Of a stretch of DNA of 64,000 nucleotides, positions 26,717 to 34,200 are shown piece by piece. Position 1 is the first letter of the stretch, and each line of letters starts with the position of its first letter. This stretch comes from Pimelobacter simplex (GTDB taxonomy: Bacteria > Actinomycetota > Actinomycetes > Propionibacteriales > Nocardioidaceae), in assembly GCF_900114845.1 (NCBI RefSeq), contig NZ_FOUK01000006.1:258048-322047 (forward strand), in the 5' to 3' direction. The position numbers and the translations under genes were made by a program. The notes under the pieces are model-generated. The model saw only the letters and a program-made list of their open reading frames with translations, was not told the origin of the DNA and ran no database searches.

Positions 26717-26986
26717 CTAGTGCTCGCGCAGCGCCTTGATGAGCTTCGCCTTCTTCATGTACGAGCGGCCCTCGATGCCGATCTCGCTGGCGCGCTTGCG
26801 CAGCTCGGCGACGGTCCACTCCTCGTAGGGCTCGGCCTTCCCCCCACGCTTGCCGACCGTCGAGGATCCCTCGGCGGCCATGGCGTTGGAGATCCGGGCG
26901 GCCTTCTCCTTGCTGGCGCCGTCGTCGCGCAGCGCCTCGTAGACGTCGGGCTTCTTGACACTGGGTCCGGGACTCTTCCTGGGCAT
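26717..26986 (-). CDS. Small DUF7218 / Rho-N-like protein
   Basis: An 89-residue basic protein often annotated in actinobacteria as DUF7218 or 'Rho termination factor'. The N-terminal half carries VYEALRDDGASKEKAARISN, the C-terminal half a SAP/Rho-N-like helical motif, EWTVAELRKRASEIGIEGRS followed by YMKKAKLIKALREH. This motif binds nucleic acid in other proteins; here the role is unknown. The ATG at 26986 starts MPRKSPGPSVKK. It ends 5 bp from the end of the convergent mannosyltransferase and is followed on its upstream side by the Nramp operon. Confidence 0.8.
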   Translation of the reverse strand: MPRKSPGPSVKKPDVYEALRDDGASKEKAARISNAMAAEGSSTVGKRGGKAEPYEEWTVAELRKRASEIGIEGRSYMKKAKLIKALREH

Positions 26987-26995
26987 GGCCCCTCG

Positions 26996-27679
26996 TTACC
27001 CGCGCAGCGGGAGGAGAGACGTACCGCGCTCGATGCGCACCTCACCCGCGTCGACGTCGAGGACGACGCCGGGGCCGAGGTCGACGACCCGGGCGTGACG
27101 GTGCAGCCAACGGACGATGCCGGCGACGACGGCCGGTCCGGGCTCGCTGCGCCGGTCGTAGCCGAGCAGCGCCCCGGGGCGGCCGGGACCCACGATGAGC
27201 GCGACGACCTCGTGCGGGTCGTCCCGGCCCGCGTGGCCCGGAACGCCGACCACGCAGAGGTCGAGCACCTTCGAGCGGCGGGGCAGCTCGGCGCAGCGGA
27301 CCGGGATGCCGAGGACGTCCCCCACCCGGAGGCGGTGCGGGTCCTCGGCGCGGGCGCGCTCCATCCGCGGCAGCCGGGCGTGGGCGACGTTGAGCCGGAC
27401 GTCGCTGCCCACCTCGTCGACCAGGCCGAGATCGGCGACTAGTGGGAGGTCGCGGTCGGCGGCGGCCGCGCGGGTCAGCCGGTGCATCCGGGCCAGCAGC
27501 CCGCTGAGCCGCGGCAGCAGCGCCGGCAGGCCCACCAGCAGCGCGGTGGGGACCAGCCGGCCGTCGGAGAGCCGGGTGAGCTCGACGTCGTCCACCTTGG
27601 CGACGAGCCGGTCGGCGGCACCCACGATCTGCCGGTCCAGCAGGTGCAGGCTGACGTCGTAGCGGTCCCGGGCGGTCAT
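26996..27679 (-). CDS. PRC-barrel-like protein coupled to the Nramp-type transporter
   Basis: A 227-residue soluble protein. Residues 8-50, SLHLLDRQIVGAADRLVAKV followed by DDVELTRLSDGRLVPTALLVG, have the PRC-barrel pattern, and a second, weaker barrel-like repeat is at about 140-205 (VLDLCVVGVPGHAGRDDPHE, VVALIVGPGRPGALLG). Between them is an Arg/Leu-rich helical stretch. Its ATG shares one base with the stop of the Nramp-like gene (TGATG), so the two products are probably made together. By analogy with PRC and MgtE-type intracellular domains it may sense or gate the transporter, but no ligand site can be named. Confidence 0.65.
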   Translation of the reverse strand: MTARDRYDVSLHLLDRQIVGAADRLVAKVDDVELTRLSDGRLVPTALLVGLPALLPRLSGLLARMHRLTRAAAADRDLPLVADLGLVDEVGSDVRLNVAHARLPRMERARAEDPHRLRVGDVLGIPVRCAELPRRSKVLDLCVVGVPGHAGRDDPHEVVALIVGPGRPGALLGYDRRSEPGPAVVAGIVRWLHRHARVVDLGPGVVLDVDAGEVRIERGTSLLPLRG

Positions 27680-28911
27680 CAGTGCTGTCCCATCGACGTC
27701 ACGATCATCAGGGGGATCGCCGCGAGCGAGACGACGAGCACGATGCCCAGGTAGAAGACCCCGAGGACGTTGGCGAGCCGTCCGTTGCGGTGCTCCCCCA
27801 GGTAGTCCGGGTCGTTGGCGACCACGAGGATCGGCAGGTACGTCAGTGGCAGGGCGATGGCGGAGAACACCACGGACATCTCGGTCACCATGATCGGGTC
27901 CACCCCCGTCAGCAGCACGCCGGCGCCGAGGGCGGTCGCCAGCAGGATGATCACGTGGAAGCCGGCGGCGTCCCGAGGCCGGACGTACTTGCCCCACTGG
28001 AAGCCGAAGTACTGCGCCAGGCTGTAGCCCACCGACAGCCCGGTCTCGCAGGCCGCGCCGAAGGTGGCGGCGAAGAAGCCGAGCACCACGACCGCGAGCC
28101 CGATCTTGCCCAGGGCCAGCGCCACGGGGAGCCCCACCTGGCCGAGCGTCTCGACGCTGATGCCGTGCGGCAGGAAGACCTCCGCCGCGCAGCCGGCGAT
28201 CGCGAGCGCGAGGATGCCGCCGAGGGGGAAGCCGATGAACACGTTGGCCCGCATCACGCCGATGTCCTTGCGGGTCCAGCGCTCCTCGACACCGCCGCTG
28301 GAGAAGAAGAACACCTCGTAGGGCGTCATCGCGGCGCCGAAGAGAGCGACCGCGAAGTAGGCGTACGTCGTCCAGCTCTCACCACCCGGGTTGGACGTCG
28401 GCGCCAGCTGGTGGAGGACGTCGTTCCAGTCGGGCCCGAGCTGCCACAGCGCGACCGCGAACCCGATGAGCGAGAGCCCGAGCAGGCCGAGGACGTTCTC
28501 GATCGACGAGAACTTCGCGCGCCAGAGCACGATCCACACGGCCGCCGCCACGAACGGCACGACGAGCACGTGGTTCACCGAGCTGACCAGCTGGAGCGCG
28601 AGCGCGACACCGCCGATCTCGGCGATGAAGGTGAGCAGGGTAACCAGGATCGAGCCGACCAGGTTGAGCATGCCGACCCGGGGGCCGAGCCGCTCGCGGA
28701 CCAGGTCGAAGGTCGCCCGGTGGCTGACCGCGGCGATCCGCCCCGCCATCTCGGCGAAGACGCAGATGCCGCCGACGCCGAGCAGCACCACCCAGGTCAT
28801 CGACCACCCGAAGCGGGCGCCGACCTGGGCGTCGGTGACGAGGTCCCCGATGTCGACGAAGCCACCGATGGCGGTCAGGACGCCCAGCAGGACGCCGAGA
28901 TAGCGCTTCAC
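27679..28911 (-). CDS. Nramp-superfamily divalent metal transporter, atypical motifs
   Basis: A 410-residue transporter with about eleven membrane segments that belongs to the Nramp/SLC11 fold. The first membrane segment reads GGFVDIGDLVTDAQVG where canonical Nramp has DPGN, and the sixth reads GAAMTPYEVFFFSSGG where canonical proteins have MPHN. So the metal-binding Asn and Met are replaced by Asp and Thr. Other Nramp landmarks (FAETGLSVGYSLAQ-like region, long hydrophobic C-terminal helices) remain. It is therefore an Nramp relative whose ion may not be Mn or Fe; Mg or another hard ion is possible (inference). GTG start at 28911, overlapping the lipoprotein stop by 4 bp. Confidence 0.82.
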   Translation of the reverse strand: MKRYLGVLLGVLTAIGGFVDIGDLVTDAQVGARFGWSMTWVVLLGVGGICVFAEMAGRIAAVSHRATFDLVRERLGPRVGMLNLVGSILVTLLTFIAEIGGVALALQLVSSVNHVLVVPFVAAAVWIVLWRAKFSSIENVLGLLGLSLIGFAVALWQLGPDWNDVLHQLAPTSNPGGESWTTYAYFAVALFGAAMTPYEVFFFSSGGVEERWTRKDIGVMRANVFIGFPLGGILALAIAGCAAEVFLPHGISVETLGQVGLPVALALGKIGLAVVVLGFFAATFGAACETGLSVGYSLAQYFGFQWGKYVRPRDAAGFHVIILLATALGAGVLLTGVDPIMVTEMSVVFSAIALPLTYLPILVVANDPDYLGEHRNGRLANVLGVFYLGIVLVVSLAAIPLMIVTSMGQH

Positions 28912-29378
28912 GACCGCTCCGCGCGGGCGGCGGCGCGCAGGGCCTCCTGGTCGAGCGCCGTCCCGAGCCTGGCCAGCTCGTCGGCCAGCTCCGCGTCGTC
29001 GTACCGGCCGGCGACGGCGAGCGCCCGCACCTGCCGGGTGGCCTCGGCCGCCTGGCCGAGCAGGTCGAGCGCGGTCGCCGCGGCGTCCGTGCGCTCCGGG
29101 GGCACCTGGAGCCGGGAGAGGTCCTCCTCGGCCGTGCCGGCGGCCTCCTCGGCCTCGGACACCAGGACCGTCGTGTACGACGACCAGGTGCGGTCGTCGG
29201 CGGCGGCCCGCAGCGCGAGGCGGGCCGTGCCCACCTCGCCGGACGCGTCGTCGAGCGCCTGCTGGGCACTCTGGTCCCACCCGGCCGGGTCCGGCTGGGA
29301 GACGACCGAGCACCCGGCGAGCGCGAGCAGCGCCAGGAGGGGGACCGCGACGGCGGTCGTACGCCAGGGCCGCCTCAC
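28908..29378 (-). CDS. Putative lipoprotein, alpha-helical
   Basis: A 156-residue exported lipoprotein: a positively charged start (MRRPWR), a hydrophobic core, and a lipobox LALAGC that makes Cys23 or so the lipidated residue. The mature part is Ala/Glu/Asp/Arg-rich and strongly helical (STARLALRAAADDRTW-like, EAEEAAGTAEEDLSRL), suggesting a helical bundle. The GTG at 29378 overlaps the preceding stop by 4 bp. It sits directly upstream of the Nramp-like transporter in the same operon, so it may be its extracytoplasmic partner. I do not recognise a named family. Confidence 0.75.
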   Translation of the reverse strand: MRRPWRTTAVAVPLLALLALAGCSVVSQPDPAGWDQSAQQALDDASGEVGTARLALRAAADDRTWSSYTTVLVSEAEEAAGTAEEDLSRLQVPPERTDAAATALDLLGQAAEATRQVRALAVAGRYDDAELADELARLGTALDQEALRAAARAERS

Positions 29379-29854
29379 CGTGCGTGACCCCGCCCTGAGA
29401 GCGGGACCACTGCCCACATCACGATGAAGGCCAGCGCGACCGCCGCCGCGGCGATCAGGGCGGCGGCGAGGCCGAGGACGACGTCGAAGACGAGCAGCAC
29501 CACGGCGGCGGAGACGATCGCCAGGCCGGTCAGCCCCGCCAGCGCGCACCGGTGCGCCGCCCGCACGATCCAGTCCCGCTGCCCCTGCCGGAACAGCAGG
29601 CGGTGGTAGCAGACCGGCGCCACGATCACGAGCGTCGTGAGCACCGCCGTGACGAGGATGCCCAGGTAGAGCCGCTGCTGGAGCTCGGTGAGCGAGCTGA
29701 ACCGCTCGGTGAACGGCACGGTCAGCAGGAAGCCGGTGAGGATCTGCACGCCCGTCTGCATGACGCGCAGCTCCTGCAGCAGCTCGTTGAGGTTGCGGGT
29801 GATCTGCTGCGGCGGCCGGGACCGGCGGGACCGCAGTCCGGCCGGGGTGGTCAC
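29375..29854 (-). CDS. DUF6328 family membrane protein
   Basis: A 159-residue membrane protein resembling DUF6328. A soluble N-terminal part contains NLNELLQELRVMQTGVQIL, followed by four hydrophobic segments (LTGFLLTVPF, YLGILVTAVLTTLVIVAP, LAGLTGLAIVSAAVVLLVF, LIAAAAVALAFIVMWAVV). No function is established for the family. Start is GTG at 29854, overlapping the stop of the 42-residue gene by 4 bp. The gene chain 57-aa, 42-aa, DUF6328, lipoprotein, Nramp-like, PRC-like has no gap longer than zero bases, a strong sign of one translational unit. Confidence 0.75.
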   Translation of the reverse strand: MTTPAGLRSRRSRPPQQITRNLNELLQELRVMQTGVQILTGFLLTVPFTERFSSLTELQQRLYLGILVTAVLTTLVIVAPVCYHRLLFRQGQRDWIVRAAHRCALAGLTGLAIVSAAVVLLVFDVVLGLAAALIAAAAVALAFIVMWAVVPLSGRGHAR

Positions 29855-29979
29855 CCGGCACGCTCCTCCGGGGCGGACTCCGGCACGGGCGGGACGTCCG
29901 GGGCGACCGGGTCGACGGGCTCGACCGGCTCCACCGGTTCGTCAGGCTCCGTCGGTCGTTCGGGATCGGGGATGGTCAT
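29851..29979 (-). CDS. 42-residue acidic proline-rich protein
   Basis: A short gene missed by usual length cut-offs. ATG at 29979 reads MTIPDPERPTEPDEPVEPVE and ends PESAPEERAG; nearly a third of the residues are proline and another third are Glu/Asp. The repeated EPVEPVDPV pattern suggests a disordered or polyproline-II chain. Its ATG shares a base with the stop of the 57-residue gene and its stop overlaps the GTG of the DUF6328 gene by 4 bp. Tight coupling on both sides is the main evidence that it is real. Function unknown. Confidence 0.6.
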   Translation of the reverse strand: MTIPDPERPTEPDEPVEPVEPVDPVAPDVPPVPESAPEERAG

Positions 29980-30152
29980 CAGTCCGGCTCCTGGTCTCCG
30001 GTGCGGGCGTCGGGGCCGGTGGCGCCCTCCTGGACGTCCCGGTCGTCGGGGTGGCCGGCGACGGCGTCGCTCGGCTCGATCTCGTCGGCGTCACCGAGGT
30101 TGTCCACCTCGGAGACCTGGCCCTCGCGGTCGGAGCGTGCTCGTGGGTCCAT
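29979..30152 (-). CDS. 57-residue acidic protein
   Basis: ATG at 30152 reads MDPRARSDREGQVSEVDNLG and ends GPDARTGDQEPD. It is rich in Asp/Glu/Gly with no hydrophobic segment and no Cys. It starts 45 bp after the SDR stop and ends in a TGATG overlap with the next small gene, so it appears to be the first gene of the Nramp-like operon or a downstream gene of the SDR. An overlapping frame (29942-30184) gives a Thr/Pro/Ser-rich shadow protein and was rejected. Function unknown. Confidence 0.55.
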   Translation of the reverse strand: MDPRARSDREGQVSEVDNLGDADEIEPSDAVAGHPDDRDVQEGATGPDARTGDQEPD

Positions 30153-30197
30153 GGCCCGGAGGTACCCGTCGTCCCGAGCCGCATTCGCCGCGACCCG

Positions 30198-31061
30198 CTA
30201 GAAGACGGGCTTCCCGCCGGTCACGCCCAGCACCGTCCCCGACACGTACGACGCGTCGCCGGGCGAGGCGAGGAAGACGAACGCCGGCGCGACCTCGGCC
30301 GGCTGCCCGGCCCGGCCCAGCGGGGTGTCGACGCCGAACCGCTCGACCTTCTCGGGCTCCTGGGTCGCGGGCTGCAGCGGCGTCCAGATGGGCCCGGGCG
30401 CGACCGCGTTGACGCGGACGCCGTCGCTGCCGAGGGAGGCGGCGAGGTTGACGGTCAGGTTGTTGATCGCCGCCTTCGTCGCGGCGTAGTCGAGCAGCGT
30501 CTCGGACGGCTCGAACGCCTGGATCGAGGTGTTGTTGACGATGCAGCCGGGTCGCTTGCGCAAGTGCGGCGCGGCCGCCCGGACCAGCCACATGAGGGCG
30601 TAGAGGTTCGTCTTGAAGGTCCGGTCGATGCGGTCGTCGCTGAGGTCGTCGACGGCGTGGTCGCGGGCCATCTGGTAGCCGGCGTTGTTGACCAGGACGT
30701 CGAGCCCGCCGAGCTCGGCGACGGTCCGCGCGACGGCCTCGTCGCAGGCGGGCCGCTCGGTCAGGTCGAGCGCGAGCGGCAGGGCGCGGCGGCCGGCGTC
30801 CTCGACCAAGGCGGTGGTGGCGTCGGCGTCGTCCTGCTCCTCGGGCAGGTAGGTGAAGGCGACGTGAGCGCCCTCGCGGGCGTAGGCGAGCGCGACGGCG
30901 CGGCCGATGCCGGAGTCGCCGCCGGTGACGAGCGCGACCTGGCCCTCGAGCCGGCCGTGCCCGACGTAGCTGTCCTCGCCGTGGTCGGGCACGGGATCCA
31001 TCTCGTCGGTCCGCCCCGGAGGCGTCTGCTGCTGGGCAGGGAAGGGGGTCTCGTCAGTCAT
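30198..31061 (-). CDS. SDR-family NAD(P)-dependent oxidoreductase (glucose-dehydrogenase-like)
   Basis: A 287-residue short-chain dehydrogenase of the group with an N-terminal extension (YghA/stress-protein-39-like), expected to interconvert an alcohol and a carbonyl using NAD(P)H. The N-terminal extension has TPFPAQQQTPPGRTDEMDP, typical of this group. The cofactor motif is VTGGDSGIGRAVALAY, the NNAG motif is LVNNAGYQM, and the catalytic set is NNTS (Ser) and DYAATKAAIN (Tyr, Lys). The C-terminal VAPGPIWTPLQPA is also conserved. Such genes are often induced by general stress. ATG at 31061. Confidence 0.92.
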   Translation of the reverse strand: MTDETPFPAQQQTPPGRTDEMDPVPDHGEDSYVGHGRLEGQVALVTGGDSGIGRAVALAYAREGAHVAFTYLPEEQDDADATTALVEDAGRRALPLALDLTERPACDEAVARTVAELGGLDVLVNNAGYQMARDHAVDDLSDDRIDRTFKTNLYALMWLVRAAAPHLRKRPGCIVNNTSIQAFEPSETLLDYAATKAAINNLTVNLAASLGSDGVRVNAVAPGPIWTPLQPATQEPEKVERFGVDTPLGRAGQPAEVAPAFVFLASPGDASYVSGTVLGVTGGKPVF

Positions 31062-31116
31062 TCACGGGCGTTACCCGGATGCCGGCCGCCGACCCGGGTA
31101 CGGCCCGCGGAGCCGG

Positions 31117-31758
31117 TCACTGCGACCGACTGGCGGTGAGGTCGTCGAGCAGTGCGTCGAGCAACCGGCGCAGGCCCGGGTGGCTGACATGCCCCTCCCG
31201 AGCCACCTGGATCAGGCGCTCGGCGACCTCCCGCACCTTCACGTTGCGGTTGCGCGACCACCACTTGAGCATCGCGAACGCCGCATCGGCGTCGAGACCG
31301 TAGCCGAGCATGAGGATGCCCTTGGCCTGCTCGATGGTGTCGCGCGCCTTGGCCGAGGCGGCGACCGCGGCATCGGCAGCGGCGCTGGTCTCGGCCTCGA
31401 GCTCGGGGGTGAGGTCGAGGTAGTAGCCGACCAGGCGGTCCACCTTGCCGCTGGTGCGGCCGTCGTCGTACACGCCCTCGCCGCAGAGGACGACGTTGCG
31501 CACGGTGTCGCCCACCAGGAGCCGGTAGTAGACGTTGAACGGCGCGCCGTCGTCGACGGCCTCGGCCAGGGTCTGCTCGACGACCTCGCGATCCAGCTCG
31601 TGCTTGTGCCCCATGACCAGCTCGGTGGTCGGCTCCACCGCGCCCGGCTCGTAGCCGTGGATCACGTAGACGTCGTCGTCCCACTCCCACTTCTCCGAGG
31701 CGACGTGGAACACGAACCGGCCCGTCTGGCGCGGTCCTTCCACCCGATGCGTCGTCAT
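31117..31758 (-). CDS. PAS-ANTAR transcription antiterminator
   Basis: A 213-residue protein with an N-terminal PAS-like domain (residues about 10-110, RFVFHVASEKWEWDDDVYVI and FNVYYRLLVGDTVRNVVL) and a C-terminal ANTAR domain (about 135-195, AKARDTIEQAKGILMLGYGL followed by DADAAFAMLKWWSRNRNVKV). ANTAR proteins bind RNA hairpin pairs and prevent transcription termination in response to a signal sensed by the N-terminal domain. I chose the ATG at 31758 because GGAGGA lies 6 nt upstream; an in-frame ATG at 31803 lacks a ribosome-binding site. This regulator type is very common in Nocardioides-like actinobacteria. Confidence 0.85.
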   Translation of the reverse strand: MTTHRVEGPRQTGRFVFHVASEKWEWDDDVYVIHGYEPGAVEPTTELVMGHKHELDREVVEQTLAEAVDDGAPFNVYYRLLVGDTVRNVVLCGEGVYDDGRTSGKVDRLVGYYLDLTPELEAETSAAADAAVAASAKARDTIEQAKGILMLGYGLDADAAFAMLKWWSRNRNVKVREVAERLIQVAREGHVSHPGLRRLLDALLDDLTASRSQ

Positions 31759-31822
31759 GTCTTCCTCCGCCGTATGTGTGCACAGGGCCGGGGTACTCCG
31801 CAACCACCACCGAGGAGGTCAG

Positions 31823-31960
31823 ATGTACCGCAATGCGCGTTGCGACGGCAACTATCCCGAACCCCGATCGGGCAGCACGACGGGGGTCCTGGTCCAGCAG
31901 CTCCGCTGGGCGCTGGCCCGCCTGATCTGGGGCGCGCAGTGGGAGGGGCGGACCGGATGA
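31823..31960 (+). CDS. 45-residue peptide translationally coupled to the haem-oxygenase-like gene
   Basis: ATG at 31823 has the best ribosome-binding site in the region (GAGGAGG, spacing 5) and reads MYRNARCDGNYPEPRSGSTT then GVLVQQLRWALARLIWGAQW. The C-terminal half is an amphipathic helix with Trp and Arg on opposite faces. It has one cysteine. The stop overlaps the next gene's ATG by 4 bp. It may be a genuine small protein or a leader that opens the next start site. No family recognised. Confidence 0.65.
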   Translation: MYRNARCDGNYPEPRSGSTTGVLVQQLRWALARLIWGAQWEGRTG

Positions 31961-32961
31961 TCCGGCTCCCCGAGCCCTGCGGCCCCCTGAGCGAGGGCGT
32001 GGTCCGCGCGCTGCGGGCCCGGCCGGACGGCCCGCACGCGGTCGCCGAGCCGCGCGCGATGGGCGATGTCGAGTACCCCCTCACCGACCGCGACTTCCAG
32101 CTCGCCCTGTGGATGCTCTACGAGCTGCACTACGGCGGCTTCGAGGACGTGCCGCCGGAGGTCGAGTGGGACCCGCTGCTCATCGTCAGCCGCGCCGCCC
32201 TGGAGCGCACGCTCGAGCACGCCGTGCGCCGTCTCGTCGGACCGGTGAGCGTGCCCGACGGCGACATCACCCGGGCGCTCGTCAAGCTCACGACCGCGTC
32301 GGGGCCCTCGGAGGTGGCGCGCTTCCTGCACCGCCGCGCGACCCGGGCGGAGTTCTGCTCCTACCTGCGCGAGCGCGCCGTCTACCACCTGCGCGAGTCC
32401 GACCCGCAGAGCTTCGTGCTCCCCCGGATCAGCGGCGCCGCGAAGACGGCGCTCGCCGAGCTGCAGAACGACGAGTACGGCGCCGGCGAGCCCTCGCGCC
32501 AGCACCAGCTGCTCTTCGCGCAGGCGCTCACCTCGCTCGGCATGACGACCGACCTGACGTCGTACGTCGAGGAGGCCGAGGGCGCCACGCTCGCCTCGGT
32601 CAACGTGATGTCGCTGTTCGCGCTCAACCGGCGCCTGCGCGGCGCCGCGATGGGCCACCTGGCCGCGTTCGAGGCGACGAGCTCCATCCCCTGCGACCGG
32701 ATCCTGCGCGGCGCGCGACGGCTGCGGCTGCCCGAGGAGGTCGCGGCCTACTACGACGAGCACGTCGAGGCCGACGCCATCCACGAGCAGCTCGCGATCC
32801 GCGGCATCTGCGCCCGGCTGGCCGAGGACGAGCCCGACCTGACCGACGACATCATGCTGGGCGCGCTCGCCTGCCTCGCGGTGGACGGGCTCGCGGGCGA
32901 CGTCCTCCTCCAGGGGTGGCAGGCCGACCGGGCCGAGCGGACCAGCCGGGAGGCGGGATGA
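31957..32961 (+). CDS. Iron-containing redox enzyme, haem-oxygenase-like fold
   Basis: A 334-residue protein of the iron-containing redox enzyme group within the haem-oxygenase-like diiron superfamily. Candidate metal-ligand regions are WMLYELHYGG near residue 50, LQNDEYGAGEPSRQHQLLFA near 170 (Glu and His), LAAFEATSS near 230 and EHVEADAIHEQLA near 272 (Glu, His). Such enzymes use a diiron site for O2-dependent chemistry on diverse substrates. It overlaps the 45-residue gene before it and the CDGSH gene after it, each by 4 bp. The pairing with a CDGSH protein recurs in actinobacteria, suggesting electron delivery (inference). Confidence 0.85.
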   Translation: MIRLPEPCGPLSEGVVRALRARPDGPHAVAEPRAMGDVEYPLTDRDFQLALWMLYELHYGGFEDVPPEVEWDPLLIVSRAALERTLEHAVRRLVGPVSVPDGDITRALVKLTTASGPSEVARFLHRRATRAEFCSYLRERAVYHLRESDPQSFVLPRISGAAKTALAELQNDEYGAGEPSRQHQLLFAQALTSLGMTTDLTSYVEEAEGATLASVNVMSLFALNRRLRGAAMGHLAAFEATSSIPCDRILRGARRLRLPEEVAAYYDEHVEADAIHEQLAIRGICARLAEDEPDLTDDIMLGALACLAVDGLAGDVLLQGWQADRAERTSREAG

Positions 32962-33170
32962 AGCGGCGGGTGAGCGTGGTCGAGTGCCCGGGCGGGCCGC
33001 TGCTCGTCCGCGGCGCCGACGAGGTCGTCAGCGCCGACGGCTCGGTGGCGGCCGTCGAGCGCTCCGTCGTCGCCGTGTGCCGGTGCGGTCGCTCCGACCG
33101 GCTGCCGTGGTGCGACGACAGCCACAAGGACCGCGCCAAGCGCAAGAAGAAGCGCGCGCAGGAGTCGTGA
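32958..33170 (+). CDS. CDGSH-type iron-sulfur protein (CDDSH variant)
   Basis: A 70-residue protein with a CDGSH-type [2Fe-2S] site: CRCGRSDRLPWCDDSH supplies three cysteines and one histidine in the right spacing (CxCx2Sx3PxCDxSH). The usual glycine of CDGSH is Asp here. The N-terminal half is beta-rich (VSVVECPGGPLLVRGADEVV), the C-terminus very basic (KDRAKRKKKRAQES). It likely transfers electrons to or carries a cluster for the adjacent haem-oxygenase-like enzyme, whose stop it overlaps by 4 bp. It is a single-cluster member, unlike two-cluster microbial relatives. Confidence 0.88.
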   Translation: MKRRVSVVECPGGPLLVRGADEVVSADGSVAAVERSVVAVCRCGRSDRLPWCDDSHKDRAKRKKKRAQES

Positions 33171-33172
33171 GC

Positions 33173-33234
33173 GACGACGGTCCGCCGATGGTGTCCCTCG
33201 AGCGTGTCGGGGACCGTATCGGCGGACCGTCGTC
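33173..33234. terminator. Long bidirectional hairpin
   Basis: Perfect 17-bp arms (GACGACGGTCCGCCGAT and its complement, 33173-33189 and 33218-33234), extended inward by partial pairing of GGTGTCCC with GGGGACC. It sits 3 bp after the CDGSH gene and 12 bp before the end of the convergent sigma gene, so it can end both. Confidence 0.8.
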
Positions 33235-33245
33235 GTGTCCGCGGG

Positions 33246-34094
33246 TCAGGCGGCGTGGTGCGGCGAGTGGTCCGGGCCGAGCGAGCGCCGCAGATCGGTG
33301 AAGATCCGCTGGAGCAGGCGCGAGACCTGGACCTGGGTGACGCCGAGCCTGTCGGCGATCTCCTGCTGGGTGAGCTGGTCGTAGAACCTCATCTGCAGGA
33401 TCCACCGGTCGCGCGGCTTGAGCTGGCGACAGGCCGGCCCGAGCATCGCGACCGCCTCGCTGTGCTCGAAGCCCGGGTCCTCGTCGGGCAGCAGGTCGCC
33501 GAGCGGGCTGCCGGTGGCGGCCACCGGCTCGTCCAGCGACGCCGCGTGGGCGAGGTCGCCGCACGAGAGCGCCTCCTCGACCTCGGCGACCGGGCAGTCG
33601 AGCTCCGTGGCCAGCTCCTCGGGCAGCGGCGGCCGCCCGAGCTGCTGGGTGAGCTCCTCCTCGGCGGCGACCAGCCGCGGCCGGATCTCCTGGATCCGGC
33701 GCGGGGGCCGGACCGCCCAGGAGACCGAGCGGAAGTGCCGCTTGAGCTCGCCGAGGATGCTCGGCACGGCGAAGACCAGCAGGTCGTCCCCGCGCTCGGG
33801 GTCGAAGCCCTGGACCGCACGGGTCAGGGCCAGGCAGGCGACCTGCTCGAGCTCGTCGAGGCTCTGGCCGCGGTTGCGGTAGCGCGACGCGAGGGAACGC
33901 GCGACCGGGATGTTGAGCACGATGACCTCCTCGAGGAGGCGATCGCGCTCGGGGCCGGTGAGATCACGGGCCAGGGCGAGGAGCTCGGCCGTCCGGGCCT
34001 TGCGCTCGGCCGAGCTGACGGCCGGTGTTGCTGCTCCCGTTGCGGACGGAATCGTCGGGCTGTTCAGAGGTTTGACAGAAGAAACGGTGGACAC
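33246..34094 (-). CDS. Sigma-B/F-type RNA polymerase sigma factor
   Basis: A 282-residue sigma-70 factor of the stress/sporulation-like sigma-B/F/G group. Region 2 is clear: SLDELEQVACLALTRAVQGF, DPERGDDLLVFAVPSILGEL and KRHFRSVSWAVRPPRRIQE. Region 4 has the helix-turn-helix QQEIADRLGVTQVQVSRLLQRI near the end. The N-terminal 30 residues are Ser/Thr/Ala-rich and probably flexible. No anti-sigma or anti-anti-sigma gene is adjacent, which is unusual because this group normally has one. Start ATG at 34094; its 243-bp upstream region carries an ACTAGTCACC box shared with the nearby response regulator. Confidence 0.9.
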   Translation of the reverse strand: MSTVSSVKPLNSPTIPSATGAATPAVSSAERKARTAELLALARDLTGPERDRLLEEVIVLNIPVARSLASRYRNRGQSLDELEQVACLALTRAVQGFDPERGDDLLVFAVPSILGELKRHFRSVSWAVRPPRRIQEIRPRLVAAEEELTQQLGRPPLPEELATELDCPVAEVEEALSCGDLAHAASLDEPVAATGSPLGDLLPDEDPGFEHSEAVAMLGPACRQLKPRDRWILQMRFYDQLTQQEIADRLGVTQVQVSRLLQRIFTDLRRSLGPDHSPHHAA

Positions 34095-34200
34095 GGTCTA
34101 CTCCCGGGAATCGGAAGCGGTGTGGCGGTGGGCTTGGCCACGTGGCGTTCAACGTTCCCCCGACCATAGCGCTTTTCAGGGAAGTGCACCACCCGGAATG

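Noticed and set aside
29942..30184. An 80-codon frame at the head of the Nramp-like operon
   Set aside because: It overlaps the 57- and 42-residue frames, which share start/stop bases with their neighbours. The 80-codon frame is Thr/Pro/Ser-rich and ends without coupling.
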